Assembly: GCA_001247695.2 (NCBI GenBank)
Contig: LGRX02034719.1
Location: forward strand, 1 to 48,638
Length of the DNA: 48,638 nt
Direction of reading: 5' to 3'
Source of the DNA: Cymbomonas tetramitiformis
Lineage: Eukaryota > Chlorophyta > Pyramimonadophyceae > Pyramimonadales > Pyramimonadaceae
Shown here one piece after another: positions 21,272 to 31,206 of this stretch. Within the stretch, counting starts at the first letter, position 1; every line of letters begins with the position of its first letter. A model generated the notes under the pieces. That model was not told the origin of the DNA and made no database searches. It was given only the letters and a program-made list of their open reading frames with translations. Made by a program: the position numbers and the translations under genes.

Positions 21272-21526
21272 TGATGAAAGACGTGATAACGCGGTCGGTC
21301 GGGTATATATATAAGCAATATATATGCACTGCAGTCGGAACACAACAGGAAGCACAAGCTTTCAGGTGACTAAGATGCATAACATAAAATACTCAGGGTT
21401 TTATGCTTGTGCACGAACAGTCACGGTGACACACGCAGGTGACTTGTGACACTGCTCGGCGAAGGGGGGAACACAGGAGACACACCCCCACCTTATGGGG
21501 GGGGGGTCAGATCTCTCCCTCCGTGA
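21272..21526 (-). repeat. 5' LTR of the gag-only element
   Basis: Partner of 19108-19348. The gag start codon lies about 200 bp downstream on the minus strand. The TATATATAA block could act as a TATA-type element. Confidence 0.85.
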
Positions 21527-21669
21527 ATAAACGAAATTTGCCCCAAAATCGTAATAAACGAACTAATAAACGGTACGCGCTTAGTAAGCGTACCCTCTAC
21601 TTAGGGTTTTCATCGATCCTGCTGTTGACTTTCCGGGCGGTTGCTGAGAGACCCACAAACACACTCAGT

Positions 21670-22245
21670 ATGTCCATTGGCGATATATCCAACGTTGAAG
21701 TCGCGAATTCTACCGCCATAGTTGTCGCATCCGCTCCACAAATTGAAATTGTGCCAAGTGAGGCACCGCAAGACGACGAGGAGGCACAAGGGTCGGAAGG
21801 CGAAGATCCGGAAGTGAGCCATGAGCCGATCGGTGACGAGTACCTTGGCACCAACACTCCTGGCAAGCGCAAGTCTACATCTTTTGTTTGGCAATACATT
21901 AAGCGGCTTCGAGGGGACCATGGATTTGGGTGTGACGCCACGCATATCTGCATTCACCCAATTCCGGAGGGCGTTTGCAACTTTGTTTTGCGTCTGACAC
22001 ACACGCCACCCTCCAAGGGAAATGCCAAGGGCTTTTGGGTCACGACCAAGGCCATGAACCACGCGAAGACACACGTTGAGTCGAAGATTTACGCTCGAGA
22101 TGCCAAGCGCTTGGCGACAGCTTACGAGGCCAAGGTGCACACCATGTTTGCGTACGGAATGTCCCAGTCCGCAAGCAACCAAGAGTCTTCTGGTTCATTA
22201 GGAACACCCAAAATCCGATACCCATTTCTTGTGGCTATATACTAA
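21670..22245 (+). CDS. BED-zinc-finger-like transposase N-terminal fragment
   Basis: The start at 21670 opens a 191-residue frame. Residues 1-75 are acidic (EDPEVSHE). They are followed by SFVWQYIKRLRG, cysteines in a THIC and GVCNF context, and WVTTKAMNHAKTH, which matches the aromatic-Cys-Cys-HX3H order of BED fingers that open hAT transposases. The catalytic core is missing. The last ~15 residues come from the satellite that begins at 22207, so the C-terminus is a junction artefact. An in-frame extension to 21439 runs into the LTR of the neighbouring element and is not favoured. Confidence 0.45.
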   Translation: MSIGDISNVEVANSTAIVVASAPQIEIVPSEAPQDDEEAQGSEGEDPEVSHEPIGDEYLGTNTPGKRKSTSFVWQYIKRLRGDHGFGCDATHICIHPIPEGVCNFVLRLTHTPPSKGNAKGFWVTTKAMNHAKTHVESKIYARDAKRLATAYEAKVHTMFAYGMSQSASNQESSGSLGTPKIRYPFLVAIY

Positions 22246-22675
22246 CCGTGAATAATAGGGTACCTTGACCGTGAATAACTTTCGAGTCACATGGTCTTTC
22301 CGGCTGAAACTTGGCATACATATAGGTCTCGTTCATAGACGAACACAACGATATATTGTTTGTCGTGATAGGATAAGTAAAACCCAAAATCCGATACCGT
22401 GGCTATATACTAACCGTAAATAATAGGGTACCTTGACCGTGAATAACTTTCGATTCACGCGTGGTCTTTCCGGCTGCAACTTGGCATACATATAGGTCTT
22501 TCATAGACGAACACAACGATATATTGTTTGTTGTGATAGGATAAGTAAAACCCAAAATCCGATACCCGCTTCTGTGGCTATATACTAACCGTAAATAATA
22601 GGGTATCTTGACCGTGAATAACTTTCGATTCACGCGTGGTCTTTCCGGCTGCCACTTGGCATACATATAACATAT
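22207..22675 (-). repeat. 168-176-bp satellite, three copies
   Basis: CCCAAAATCCGATACC starts copies at 22207, 22383 and 22551. Each contains ACCGTGAATAA, GGTCTTTCCGGCTG and ATAGACGAACACAACGATAT. The reverse complement of that last block (TTCGTCTATGAAAGACCTAT) is the core of the 8.6-9.4-kb array. Confidence 0.85.
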
Positions 22676-22743
22676 AGGTGATTCCGCATTCGCGACACCT
22701 CATCTCACCTGCGTGGGCTCCGCAAGCTCCGCACACTCCGTAT

Positions 22744-22790
22744 TTAACACCTTAAGGGCGAATTGCCATACTGCTCATGCTGAAATCTGC
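22744..22790 (+). mobile_element. Orphan end of a TTAA-type element
   Basis: TTAA (22744-22747) is followed by CACCTTAAGGGCGAATTG and ATACTGCTCATGCTG, matching the inverted right end of the element at 25005-25449. No partner end was found downstream. A more diverged end (TTAACATCCCTTAGGGCAG) lies at 3777. Confidence 0.55.
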
Positions 22791-23730
22791 ATAGGCAGCC
22801 CTGACCGGGAGTCCCGGTGCAGGCCCCTATGACAGATTTCTAGGTAGCCAACGACACTGGACCGTGACTGATCCGTAAGCCCGTGCTGTGACACACCGAG
22901 TGTCACATGTAGTTAGACTCGAGACCGTTCCTCGGAATTCACGGCCGGGAATTTCAGATTCATGGCCGTGAATCCTGACTCCGTGACCGTTCCGGGTATA
23001 TCTAGCTTAGGATTTATTTCTTATGCGAGTTTATCTATATTGGTTCACTGACTGTCTGATATCTTGAACCGGGATATTCCAGTAGGTCGTGGACCCATTC
23101 CACGCTATTTTTCCACAGCTAATTTGGCCATGATGCTTAGAACATATGCGAATCTGCGAAGAATACTTAGTTTGGCCAAAGGGAAAACGCAAGTTTCGGT
23201 AAAATTACCCAATTGAAGTATGTGAAATAGAAACATTTTGTCTCTTTCGCGCCGAGTTTTGCTTTGAAAGCAGTGCAACCCTCAGTTGCCAATTTGAGTT
23301 CCCTTTAGCGAGGGTTTCCATCTTTCCAAGCGACGAACAAAATCTTACCTCGCGCCCTTATTTCATTCGCTTGAGATATTTCCGCAAGGAAGCTGCGTGT
23401 AAGAACGCGGTGAACGAAATCATTTCCTGCTGCTGATGCACCTTTGACCGCAATTTTTAAAATTATCTCAGCATAGAATTCGATTTTATTTCTGCCTCCG
23501 TCGGCGCATTCTGCATTCAAATTCACCGATGACCACAACGAACAGACCGGGTGGACAATGATGATGCATGTTTTTCTTCACTCGACTGTCAATGTCACTG
23601 AGCGAATGTTTTGCGCATGAAGGGCGCATTGCGCCCGATGGGCATCATTTCGATCTCCAATCACGGGACGGCGCTTTGGTTCTTCGAGCCAAGATGCTGC
23701 CCGATGCGACTTTCGTCATTTGTCGAATAG

Positions 23731-24060
23731 TGGACGACGATAGACGAATTTCGGCAGATCCCAAATTGCATCGGTGGTCGGAAATTATGTAATATTTATA
23801 TTTCCACGATGATCCGCATGACTTATCCATTTGCAGCTCATCGTATAACTGTAGTATGATAACGGCCGAATATTGTATATGCTGATTTATAGGATACTGG
23901 ACGGACAACAGAAGAACTACAGCCGATTTCAAATTGCATCAGGCCACGGAATTTATACACTAGTTATATATTCGCGATGATTCGCAAGACTTACCGATTT
24001 GCTGCCTGTTGTACTACTGTCGTAGATTAACGGCCGAATATTAGATGGGACGATTTATAG
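23731..24060 (+). repeat. Two tandem copies of a 167-bp unit
   Basis: Units start TGGACGACGATAG (23731) and TGGACGGACAACAG (23898). Both end CGGCCGAATATT followed by GATTTATAG. Between them the copies share CAAATTGCATC, ACGATGATCCGCA or GCGATGATTCGCA, and ACTTA. Confidence 0.8.
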
Positions 24061-24599
24061 CACGAGCTCGTTCACCGTATTTCCTTCATGTGCAACGCGA
24101 GCCACAAAAATATGAATTATATATTACACACGTTTCAATACAGTCGAATCCGAAAAGTGAAAATATATAAGAACGCCACGATACTCACCGATCGGTTCCG
24201 GAAAGCGCGTCCAGTGATAATTAAGTATACTCGACAGATATCGTAAACCTCGTGGATGACGCCACTCCTGAATTCTGATTCGAAAAACACGTTTCATGTC
24301 ATTTATACAGTCTGACGTCACTCGTGTATAATGATTCAAAAATGACTTGTCGCGAGGATTATATTCCTTATATGCACCCGAATCGGGTCGTGTCCCATAT
24401 ACTGGAGTGGCACGATTCGAATAAATATGTTAAAAACTGCACACTCGAAAAACCCGGATGTTGTCAAGAATGTTATGTTATGTGAAAATAAACAATCAGA
24501 CTTCGTTGGAAGTGTTCGTTGAGTAGGGGTATTCGACACGCAACGTTTTTTACCAAGAATGAATGCCGAAAATCTCGATCGGATTTCCAAAGACCGTAT

Positions 24600-24690
24600 G
24601 ACATGTCTTTCAAAGACGATGACATGTCTTTAAAGACAGTAACACGTCTTTAAAGACATGTCATTGTGTTTAAAGACATATATATTAATT
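24600..24690. repeat. TGTCTTTAAAGACA palindrome cluster
   Basis: Four to five overlapping copies of GTCTTT and AAAGAC arms occur in 90 bp, some as the perfect 14-bp palindrome TGTCTTTAAAGACA, followed by an AT dinucleotide run. Confidence 0.7.
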
Positions 24691-24738
24691 ATATATATAT
24701 ATATATCCGACCGCCCGAGAGTCACACTCTCCATGAGT

Positions 24739-24757
24739 AGCCGCGCGAAGCGCGGCT
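24739..24757. repeat. Strong GC hairpin
   Basis: AGCCGCGC and GCGCGGCT pair perfectly around GAA in otherwise AT-rich DNA. Confidence 0.65.
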
Positions 24758-24986
24758 CGTCTAAACTCCGGGGACGAGAGTATCGTTACTCCGGACCATT
24801 ACAGAAAATGAAATAAAAACAATCAAAAATGGAAAACGAATCGCTTTCCGGAGGCTCTGGCCATGGTCTCAAACTCTCGATCAGAGAACCTTTCCATACC
24901 GATAGTATGTACCGATACGATAGCTATCGATATCGCTATCCTATGTCGCTGTCGTGACACTGCCATCTCTTACCTGATACGATGGA

Positions 24987-25620
24987 TGTTGGATATACCC
25001 TTAACACTTAAAGGGCGAATTCAGATTTTACAGTATTATAGGATTAGTATGAGCGCGGAAAGTGCCGTAACTTCTACGTTAGTCACCTACTTGAGATGTA
25101 TGAAGTATTGGTATCCATATTTGTGAGTTGAGCAAGGTCCCCCAACCCCGTAAAGGCCACCAAACTCAAGAGCAAAACACTTATCGGAAAGTGCAGGGGT
25201 ATGAGTGCCCCATACTAAAGGGTAGGGAGGAATGCGTGCATGCACTCCAACCTAGCGGCATACATGTATGCTTGCGTGCTCTAGGTGTAAGCCGTGATGT
25301 GAAGTAGATAGTTGCGTGTGTGCTTTGTTAGGCACGCGAAGTAGGGGCACGAATGGATAAGTAGAACGCGAGATATGCCCCAAAACGTATGCGACACCAA
25401 CCTGAAAACACTATCAGTATGAGCAGTATATCAATTCGCCCTTTAAGTGTTAAGACCAGGATATATTCACTCAGAGGTCGGTTTATCAGAATGTATTAAA
25501 GTTGATAAGTTAGCCCGTTATATAGGTATAAACAGTTAGGGTTCTGGTTCGGGTGACAATCACAAACACTTCTACGGGAAGAGTCACATAATCAGTCAGT
25601 GTGACTACTGTATTCTAGCA
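24987..25620 (-). repeat. 3' LTR, interrupted by a MITE
   Basis: The first bases TGTTGGATATAC (24987-24998) match 31022-31033. The LTR then breaks at the MITE and resumes at 25454, running to TTCTAGCA at 25620. Confidence 0.8.
25005..25449. mobile_element. 445-bp TTAA-flanked MITE (piggyBac-like ends)
   Basis: Perfect 17-bp inverted repeats CACTTAAAGGGCGAATT (25005-25021) and complement (25433-25449) are flanked by TTAA on both sides (25001-25004, 25450-25453). Precise TTAA targeting is typical of piggyBac-type transposition, although the terminal sequence is not a known consensus. There is no coding capacity. It sits inside the 3' LTR and so is younger than the LTR element. Related ends lie at 3777, 14468 and 22744. 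Confidence 0.85.
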
Positions 25621-27245
25621 CACCACCTAGTGTGGTGACCGGCCAGCCGAAGTTGTAACCCCTGAACAAACACCATCTAGAGCGGTGGAAACTGAGTTCT
25701 AGGGGAAGGCCTGTCCTTTCTGGCAGGGTTGTTCCCAGTCAGTTGAAAACCTAAAACGGGCCCGTCATCGGACCCCTCTGCACATACAGCTACGGTCAAA
25801 TTCACTGTGCAGGAGCGGCATGATTTACGTTCTAGCCACTAGTTGGCGGTTGCACTGCTGTGCCAACCCGCAGCACAGTCATAGTGCCGCAAATTGAAGT
25901 CGTCGGTGCCGTGATTGAATCATTCGTGGAGTCACAAAAGAAATCTGAAAAGTTTCGATCGCCGTTTGAGGGACCTTCCCCCTCCTCCTCGTCTGTAGTG
26001 GGTCCCGGTGAATAATCCGGTGACGGTGGAGCATCCCAGAGCAGTGGTGGAGGGGACGGGTGTACCGGGACATGAGGCCCAATGCTCGCCCAATGAAGCC
26101 CCTGCCGAGCACGGTACCGGCCGTGCCGGCGCGGTGGAATAGCAGCCGGTGCCGCAGTGCCCAAGCCGGCCTCGTAGCATGTCAAAGCCGTAAAAGTTAA
26201 TGGAGATGTGCTTGTGGTTGCTTCAGCAGCACCACCGACCTCCAGGCCGGCGTGGCCCGGCGCGCATGCCTCGTCAAGAGTCGCAGCGGAGAGTGGTGCC
26301 GCGGTGGCGCAAACACAAAAGAGTGCACACACCATCACAACCGAATTGCCGGGGAGCGGCCAAACCCCCAAGGCGGCGTACCGCATACCTGTCGAGGTGT
26401 TGGAGGCTGCCGTACCGCATCCTCACCGTCAGCCGGGTCACACCCAGCAACATACTCGTCCGCATCGCTGTCATAAGAGCCGGTCTCCGACTCGGCGTGC
26501 ATGTATCGCATCGCCAACGCTTTGCCCTCCGCCGTGACGGAGAGCCCCCCCATCTGCGCGATCCTCTCCGCAAAGCAGAGGTCGGGCTCGCGTGCGTGCA
26601 TGGGATCCACCGGCAGCACGACACCGTCGGCAGACGCATCCGACTCGTCTGGGTAAACATGCGTGATTGCCGCCGGCGGTGGTGCCGGCGGTGCGTCCTC
26701 TCGGACATGCGTGCAAGTGGCAGCCGAAATCCCGCTTGCCACACCACCCACTGTGAAGCCCCCCGCCCATGTGGGTGACAGACTGGCAGTAGGGTAGGAA
26801 GTCCTGCAACGCACCATCCCCCCGTTCCGGCTCGAGCCCGAAGGCACACGCCGAAACGCCGTCGAGCATCTCCGGCTTGCCCCCCCGCCAGAAGGCAGAG
26901 CGCGTCGAATCTCTCGCCGTCGTGCCCGTCCATCGCCGCCTGGAACTGCTCCGTCGGTAAGTCGTTCTCAATGTCACCGAGGGAGAAGCTGTGAAAGCTC
27001 CCCCCCAACGCCGTGCTTGCCGCCATTCGGACAGTCGCAGTGCCAGTGGTGCGCGTCGTCCTTCTTGCATGTTGAATTCCCGCAAAATGGGACGAAGTCG
27101 CCGCTGCCCTTGTGAAAGGCAACGCGCTTCTTCCCAAGTGACCGCGACCAGTTCCCCCCAGTCGGGAGGTCACCAAGCGCAAACCGTACACCGGAGCCGC
27201 CTCCCCCGTTGCCGATCTTGTTCTTGTCCGCCCGCGGGGTAAACC

Positions 27246-27996
27246 TAATAAATTCCCCACATTTATTTCAAAATCGCCTATATTTATTTCGCACATTTAT
27301 CACACTTTCACCTAAATTTATCGTAAATTTATCGATAAATTATCGAAAAATCTGGTAAATTGGGCACAATAACTACATTTGTAGGACGGTGGAGATGCAC
27401 CTATTTTTCGTGCATATTTATCGGTTTTAATGTAATTTAAGACTACAACAATAGGTTTTGCTTAGGCATCACACGCAATTGAAGTTTGGTGGGGCTACCT
27501 TGCTTGTCGTTGCCAACAAGGGCAAGGGGAAACAAGGCAACCTTGGATTGTGATGCCTACTATCGCAAGACCTATTATCACGAACACTATGCACTGTATG
27601 TGGCTCTGTGGGAAGTCAAATTAATATACGTACGTAATCACAACCGGGAATTGTACCGCAACATCAAAGCAGCTTGCACATAGTCAGCCATAGCGCCGAT
27701 CTGTTTGTCTCCGAACATGTCAGAAAGCAAAGAGAAGACACGCTCACTAGTGCACGAGTTTGGAGACAAACCTATCGTATGTCTACGTAAGTTTTATGTG
27801 CATACCTGAGACCGTGTCTGTACCGTGCGGCCAGCATGCGATGCCGCGAAATTTGCAGGCGTAAATCGCGAAATCCTAATAACGGAATCTAGGGCCAAAT
27901 TTCGCGCTCAAGCCCCCTATATTTCGCGAAATTTATCGATTTATTTGAGGCACCTAAATTTCGCAAAAAATTTCGCGAAATCTGGGGAAGGGCCTA
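27246..27996 (-). mobile_element. hAT-like element, 751 bp, 8-bp target duplication
   Basis: GGTAAACC flanks both sides (27238-27245, 27997-28004). Termini are imperfect inverted repeats sharing TTCCCCA and ATTT (TAATAAATTCCCCACATTT against TAGGCCCTTCCCCAGATTT). Subterminal DNA is packed with ATTTCGCGAAAT-type palindromes near 27900-27985 and ATTTATCG or TTATTTCG repeats near 27260-27350, as seen for transposase-binding sites in hAT elements. It carries only the transposase C-terminus on the minus strand, so it is an internally deleted copy. Confidence 0.8.
27638..27790 (-). pseudogene. hAT transposase C-terminal dimerisation fragment
   Basis: The frame ending at the stop at 27638 reads LSPNSCTSERVFSLLSDMFG and then ADYVQAALMLRYNSRL. 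This is the hAT C-terminal dimerisation signature (SERVFS, then a hydrophobic LMLRYN helix) and closely matches the plus-strand copy at 29026-29409. The rest of the transposase is absent. Confidence 0.75.
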
Positions 27997-28795
27997 GGTA
28001 AACCCCTTGCCGTTGACCTTGTCCGTCAAGAGCTTCATCTGCCGCTTCACGTGGAGGATGATGGCCGTGAGGTCGGACAGCTGCGAGTCGTCACCGTCGG
28101 TGGCCACGGCCGCTGCGGACAGGGTGGTAGTGTGCGTACCGGCCTGGACGTGTCGGGCGTAGCACTCGATCACCCATTGCTGCATGGTCAAGAGGTCGAC
28201 GGCCGCCCGCTGCTGGTGCGCGAACACCCGTGACACCACCGGCGCGAAGAACACCGGATCCAGCGCCGTGAGAAACAGCGCTCCTTCACCTCGTCATCGT
28301 CCAAGGTGTTTCTCCTCCTTGCGGACCGTAAGGCTGCGTTGAAGTCCGTGACGGACTCCGACGGGTCGGTGTGGGCCTTGAAGCGGGCGCCAAGGAGGTC
28401 CGATGTCCCTTGAAAGGGTGCACCGGAGTCCAGCAGACGACGCGCGAACTCCAGCAAAACCCGTTTGCCGTCCAGCGGGTTGGCCTAAACAAGAATTTTG
28501 AAAATTTTTATTCAAAATTTAGGTCAAAATTCAGCCAAAAAAATGTCAAAATTTTGAAAAATATAGGGGGTCCGTAGGGAAAATATCCACCCCCGTCTGC
28601 AATTTTTAAAGTTGGACCCCCATCGATCGATATTTTTCGAAAATTTGTCGAAAAATCTGACAGAGACGGTCGAGACGGTGTCGGCTGTCGATGTAGATGT
28701 CGCCGCCCTTCCTTTCGTTCAGATTTTACAATATTCTTTGTCGACAGTAAGACGCAAGAACAGCCAGCAGCGAACAGGGGAGGATCATCATCACC

Positions 28796-29068
28796 ATGCT
28801 CGTCGAAGACTATTCTTCAGCTTCAGAATCCGATATATCTGATCTCGACGTCGAGGACACCACCAACAAGACAACTCTCCGCCCAGTACACCTAGACCTG
28901 GGACGTGACGATGGCGACTCATCGGAGGACAGCGACGACCGCGAACCGAGTCGCTTGGAGGCAGCGTATGCACGCACGCGAGCACAACCCCTAACAACCC
29001 CTAACAACTGTTTGACCCGTCTTTCGTGCTGGAGAATGCGGTGGATGCAGCAAGGGTGCAACGGTTAG
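28796..29068 (+). pseudogene. Acidic N-terminal frame of the hAT element
   Basis: Starts at an ATG and reads SASESDISDLDVED and GRDDGDSSEDSDD, an acidic stretch like those ahead of the DNA-binding finger in some hAT transposases. It ends where its frame overlaps the C-terminal domain in another register, so an internal deletion or an intron lies near 29000. Confidence 0.4.
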
Positions 29069-29409
29069 CTGGTATCACACCGTTAGCACGTGCAGCTGGT
29101 GGGAAGCTGGTGAGTGCTTTGGAGGGCGAGCTGCCAAAATACCTGGCAGCAGCTGCAGGGTTTACTTGTGACCACAGTGATGTGGCCGCTTTCACAAATG
29201 CTGCGCTGGCCTGGTGGAAGAGCAACTGCCGTGAACTGCCAAACTGGAGCCTGGGAGCTAGAATTGTATTTTCACTATCTCCTAACTCTTGTGCCTGTGA
29301 GAGAGTATTCTCTCTGTTGAAAAATATGTTCGGAGAGGACCAGGATAATTGCCTGGCAGACTACCTGCAAGCAGCTTTAATGCTCAGGTACAACAAGAGA
29401 GTGTTGTAA
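29026..29409 (+). pseudogene. hAT transposase C-terminal dimerisation domain
   Basis: About 127 residues: LAWWKSNCRELPNW, then ARIVFSLSPNSCACERVFSL, MFGEDQDNCLADYLQAALML and RYNKRVL to a stop at 29409. This is the characteristic hAT C-terminal region (W...LP.L..A, SERxFS-like ACERVFS, hydrophobic tail helix), which mediates transposase dimerisation. An upstream in-frame FDPSFV motif is preceded by a stop, so the catalytic DDE part is missing and the copy is non-autonomous. Confidence 0.8.
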
Positions 29410-31021
29410 ACCCGAAATATTCTTGAGATATAGTTTCTGTCATATCAAAAGCACGTGCATAAATAATGGTTAGGATACAAGCGGAATCATACCCCGCTAG
29501 GGAAAATACCAATGGGCATAATTAAAGTGACGTGTAGATGGGTCATGCATGTTTCGCGGCGACACCCCATAGGGTTTCAGCCAAAATAGCATCCGAACGC
29601 GTGCGAATCATGAAAAATGGATTAGACCATCGTTTTCCTCGACATCGAATTGTGTTTAGACACATATATATCATAGTTTTATGTTAAATATATCAATACT
29701 TTGAAACCCTAACCCAAATCCCCATTTTAGAGCCCCTCCAGGTGCGATGTGGCCGTTTTTGGTGAAAAAAAAACCACAAATAGGTCTTGTAAAGACGAAC
29801 AGAATGATACATCATTTGTTAGCTCAACGCGACGTAACATCTCATTGCGACATAACATCTCACCGCGACATAACATCTCACCGCATTATTTCATCTCACC
29901 GCATTACCACATCGCAGCGCCTCCGCGCCTGCGCGCCTGCGGGCCTCCGCGCCTCCGCACCGCCGCACCGGCCGCGCCTCCGCGCCTCCCTCAGCGGCTC
30001 TACGGCTCCGAAAAAAAGAGGAAAAAATTCATCAAAATTTAGGCATCCTGAAAAAAAGGGCAAAAAAATATAGGCTCGGCCCCGAAAAATGGGTCAAAAA
30101 AATTTAGGCGATTTAAAAAAAAATCTTGTTTAGGCCAACCAGCGGGTGCAGCGTGGCAGATGCCTCGAGCCAGTCCCCCGCCGGAGAGGCGGGACACACG
30201 ATGAGCTCGAGAGTCGAAAAGAACAATTTGTTGGCCTCGGAGCGGACGGCCAACGTGGAGTCCTCCAAGTCGAAAAGCGGCGCGAATAAAAACGTCCGGC
30301 GCCTCGAAGGCCTCCTGGAGGGCAGGCACAAGCTTCGCGAGGAGTACCTGCGCGTTGGACTCAGTGCCGGTGAATCGTTCATGCTTCTCACGGAAACATT
30401 TCCAGATGACGTGCTTCGCTACGCTCTCGTCGATGCGCTCACGGGTTAATGAGCGAACCCCCGCCAGAAAAAACTGCCTGGGCGGAGTTCGCAACCGGAA
30501 CACCAACAGGTGCCGGCGTAGCCGGCGTGCTGACTGAATTACGTGCCGCAGCAGAGTCGAAAATTGTCGCTAGGGAACGTCGGCGTGACGCCATACTCAA
30601 AGTCAATCTTGTCGCAACCATGATAAAAGAGACTGTAGAGACGAAGTGAGGGAAAATCGGACGAGGTGCGGAAGGAGCGGCGGCCAAAAGTCGTAACACG
30701 GTCGTCGAGGAAAGCAAGGGAAAGTTGTGGCGTAAATTTCTCCCCACGTGCATGTGGATGCAGAGTGACGCGGTCAAGGAAAGTGGTGTTGGATCCGACC
30801 AAAATTTCCAACGTCAACCAACGCATAGCGAGGAAAATCGTGCACGAGTCCGCCTCGTGCACAAGCCTCCCGAAAATCCAATCAACCAGACATCAGCGGC
30901 TAGGCCATACCGCTCCGCCGCGCCTGTAGAGGAGCCCCTCACTCCATCTCAAGCGTCGCTGTTTAGCCAGACATGGCTAAAAGTCGCAGTGTCTAAAATA
31001 AAGAGTGCGTGGGACCAAACC

Positions 31022-31206
31022 TGTTGGATATACTCCTATATGACCAGGATATATTCACTCAGTGGTCGGTTTATCAGAATGCGGTATTAAAGTTGATAAG
31101 TTAGCCCGTTATATAGGCATAAACAGTTAGGGTTCTGGTTCGGGTGACAGTCACAAACACTACTACGGGAAGAGTCACATAATCAGTCAGTGTGACTATT
31201 CCAGCA
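31022..31206 (-). repeat. 5' LTR of the nested element
   Basis: Shares GACCAGGATATATTCACTCA, TTAGCCCGTTATATAGG and GTCACATAATCAGTCAGTGT with 25454-25607. A 3-bp and a 5-bp indel separate the two LTRs. Confidence 0.85.

Larger units (their letters stand above)
19108..21526 (-). mobile_element. Gag-only LTR retrotransposon (TR-GAG type)
   Basis: Direct repeats of 241 and 255 bp (19108-19348, 21272-21526) flank a 1.9-kb interior holding a single intact gag frame on the minus strand. The element is bordered by ATAAA on both sides (19103-19107, 21527-21531), a 5-bp target duplication. The coding-strand 3' LTR is preceded by a purine-rich stretch (AGGAGGAGGTGG). The interior begins, next to the 5' LTR, with GTTACGGGCTGACCAC, resembling the half-initiator-tRNA primer site of Copia elements. 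There is no protease, integrase or reverse transcriptase, so it would depend on enzymes from elsewhere. The LTRs differ by a ~14-bp indel and a few substitutions. Confidence 0.85.
22800..24985. other. AT-rich region, no gene recognised
   Basis: Open frames at 23305-23538 and 23568-23792 have no recognisable motif or splice context. The region holds a 167-bp tandem duplication (23731-24060), TGTCTTTAAAGACA palindromes (24600-24690), an AT run (24678-24708) and a GC hairpin (24739-24757). Confidence 0.5.
28480..30138 (+). mobile_element. hAT element, 1659 bp, 8-bp target duplication
   Basis: CCAGCGGG flanks both sides (28472-28479, 30139-30146). Perfect 15-bp inverted repeats TTGGCCTAAACAAGA (28480-28494) and complement (30124-30138) define the ends. 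Inside are an acidic N-terminal-like frame (28796-29068) and a hAT C-terminal domain (29026-29409) on the plus strand, with the catalytic middle missing. 29.43-30.12 kb is AT-rich and includes a copy of the satellite core found at 8.6 and 22.2 kb (about 29780-29822) and CACCGCGACATAACATCT repeats near 29830-29900. Confidence 0.88.
25832..30640 (-). pseudogene. Gag pseudogene split by two hAT-like elements
   Basis: Reading leftwards: a start region with LTLSMASRRRSLATIFDSAA (near 30600), RERIDESVAKHVIWKCF, LFDLEDSTLAVRSEANKL and EASATLHPL, where the 28480-30138 element interrupts. Then come GKRVLLEFARRLLDSG, DPSESVTDFNAALRSA, LTAIILHVKRQM and NGKGFT, where the 27246-27996 element interrupts. 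Then PRADKNKIG, a CX4C/HHWHCDC motif, GERFDALCLLAGG, a hydrophobic VCALFCVCATAA stretch (near 26330), IPPRRHGRYR and a Pro/acidic tail ending near 25832. Removing each insertion with one target copy restores the local frame and matches the relic at 10.4-11.7 kb. Several other frameshifts (near 30500, 30300, 28250 and 26900) show it is dead. Confidence 0.75.
24987..31206 (-). mobile_element. Degenerate LTR retrotransposon with three nested insertions
   Basis: The LTRs are 24987-25620 (enlarged by a MITE) and 31022-31206 (185 bp). Read on the plus strand they run TGTTGG...AGCA, so termini are TG...CA. Flanks are ATGGA (24982-24986) and ATAGA (31207-31211), a 5-bp target duplication with one change. 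The minus-strand interior starts GGTTTGGTCCCACGCAC, a near match to the Copia half-initiator-tRNA primer site. It contains a frameshifted gag but no reverse transcriptase or integrase. Insertions are a TTAA MITE (25005-25449), a hAT-like element at 27246-27996 and another at 28480-30138. Without them the element is about 3.3 kb. Confidence 0.85.

Noticed and set aside
21439..21669. N-terminal extension of the BED-like frame
   Set aside because: Lies largely in the LTR of the neighbouring element and its flank. The ATG at 21670 starts the protein-like part.
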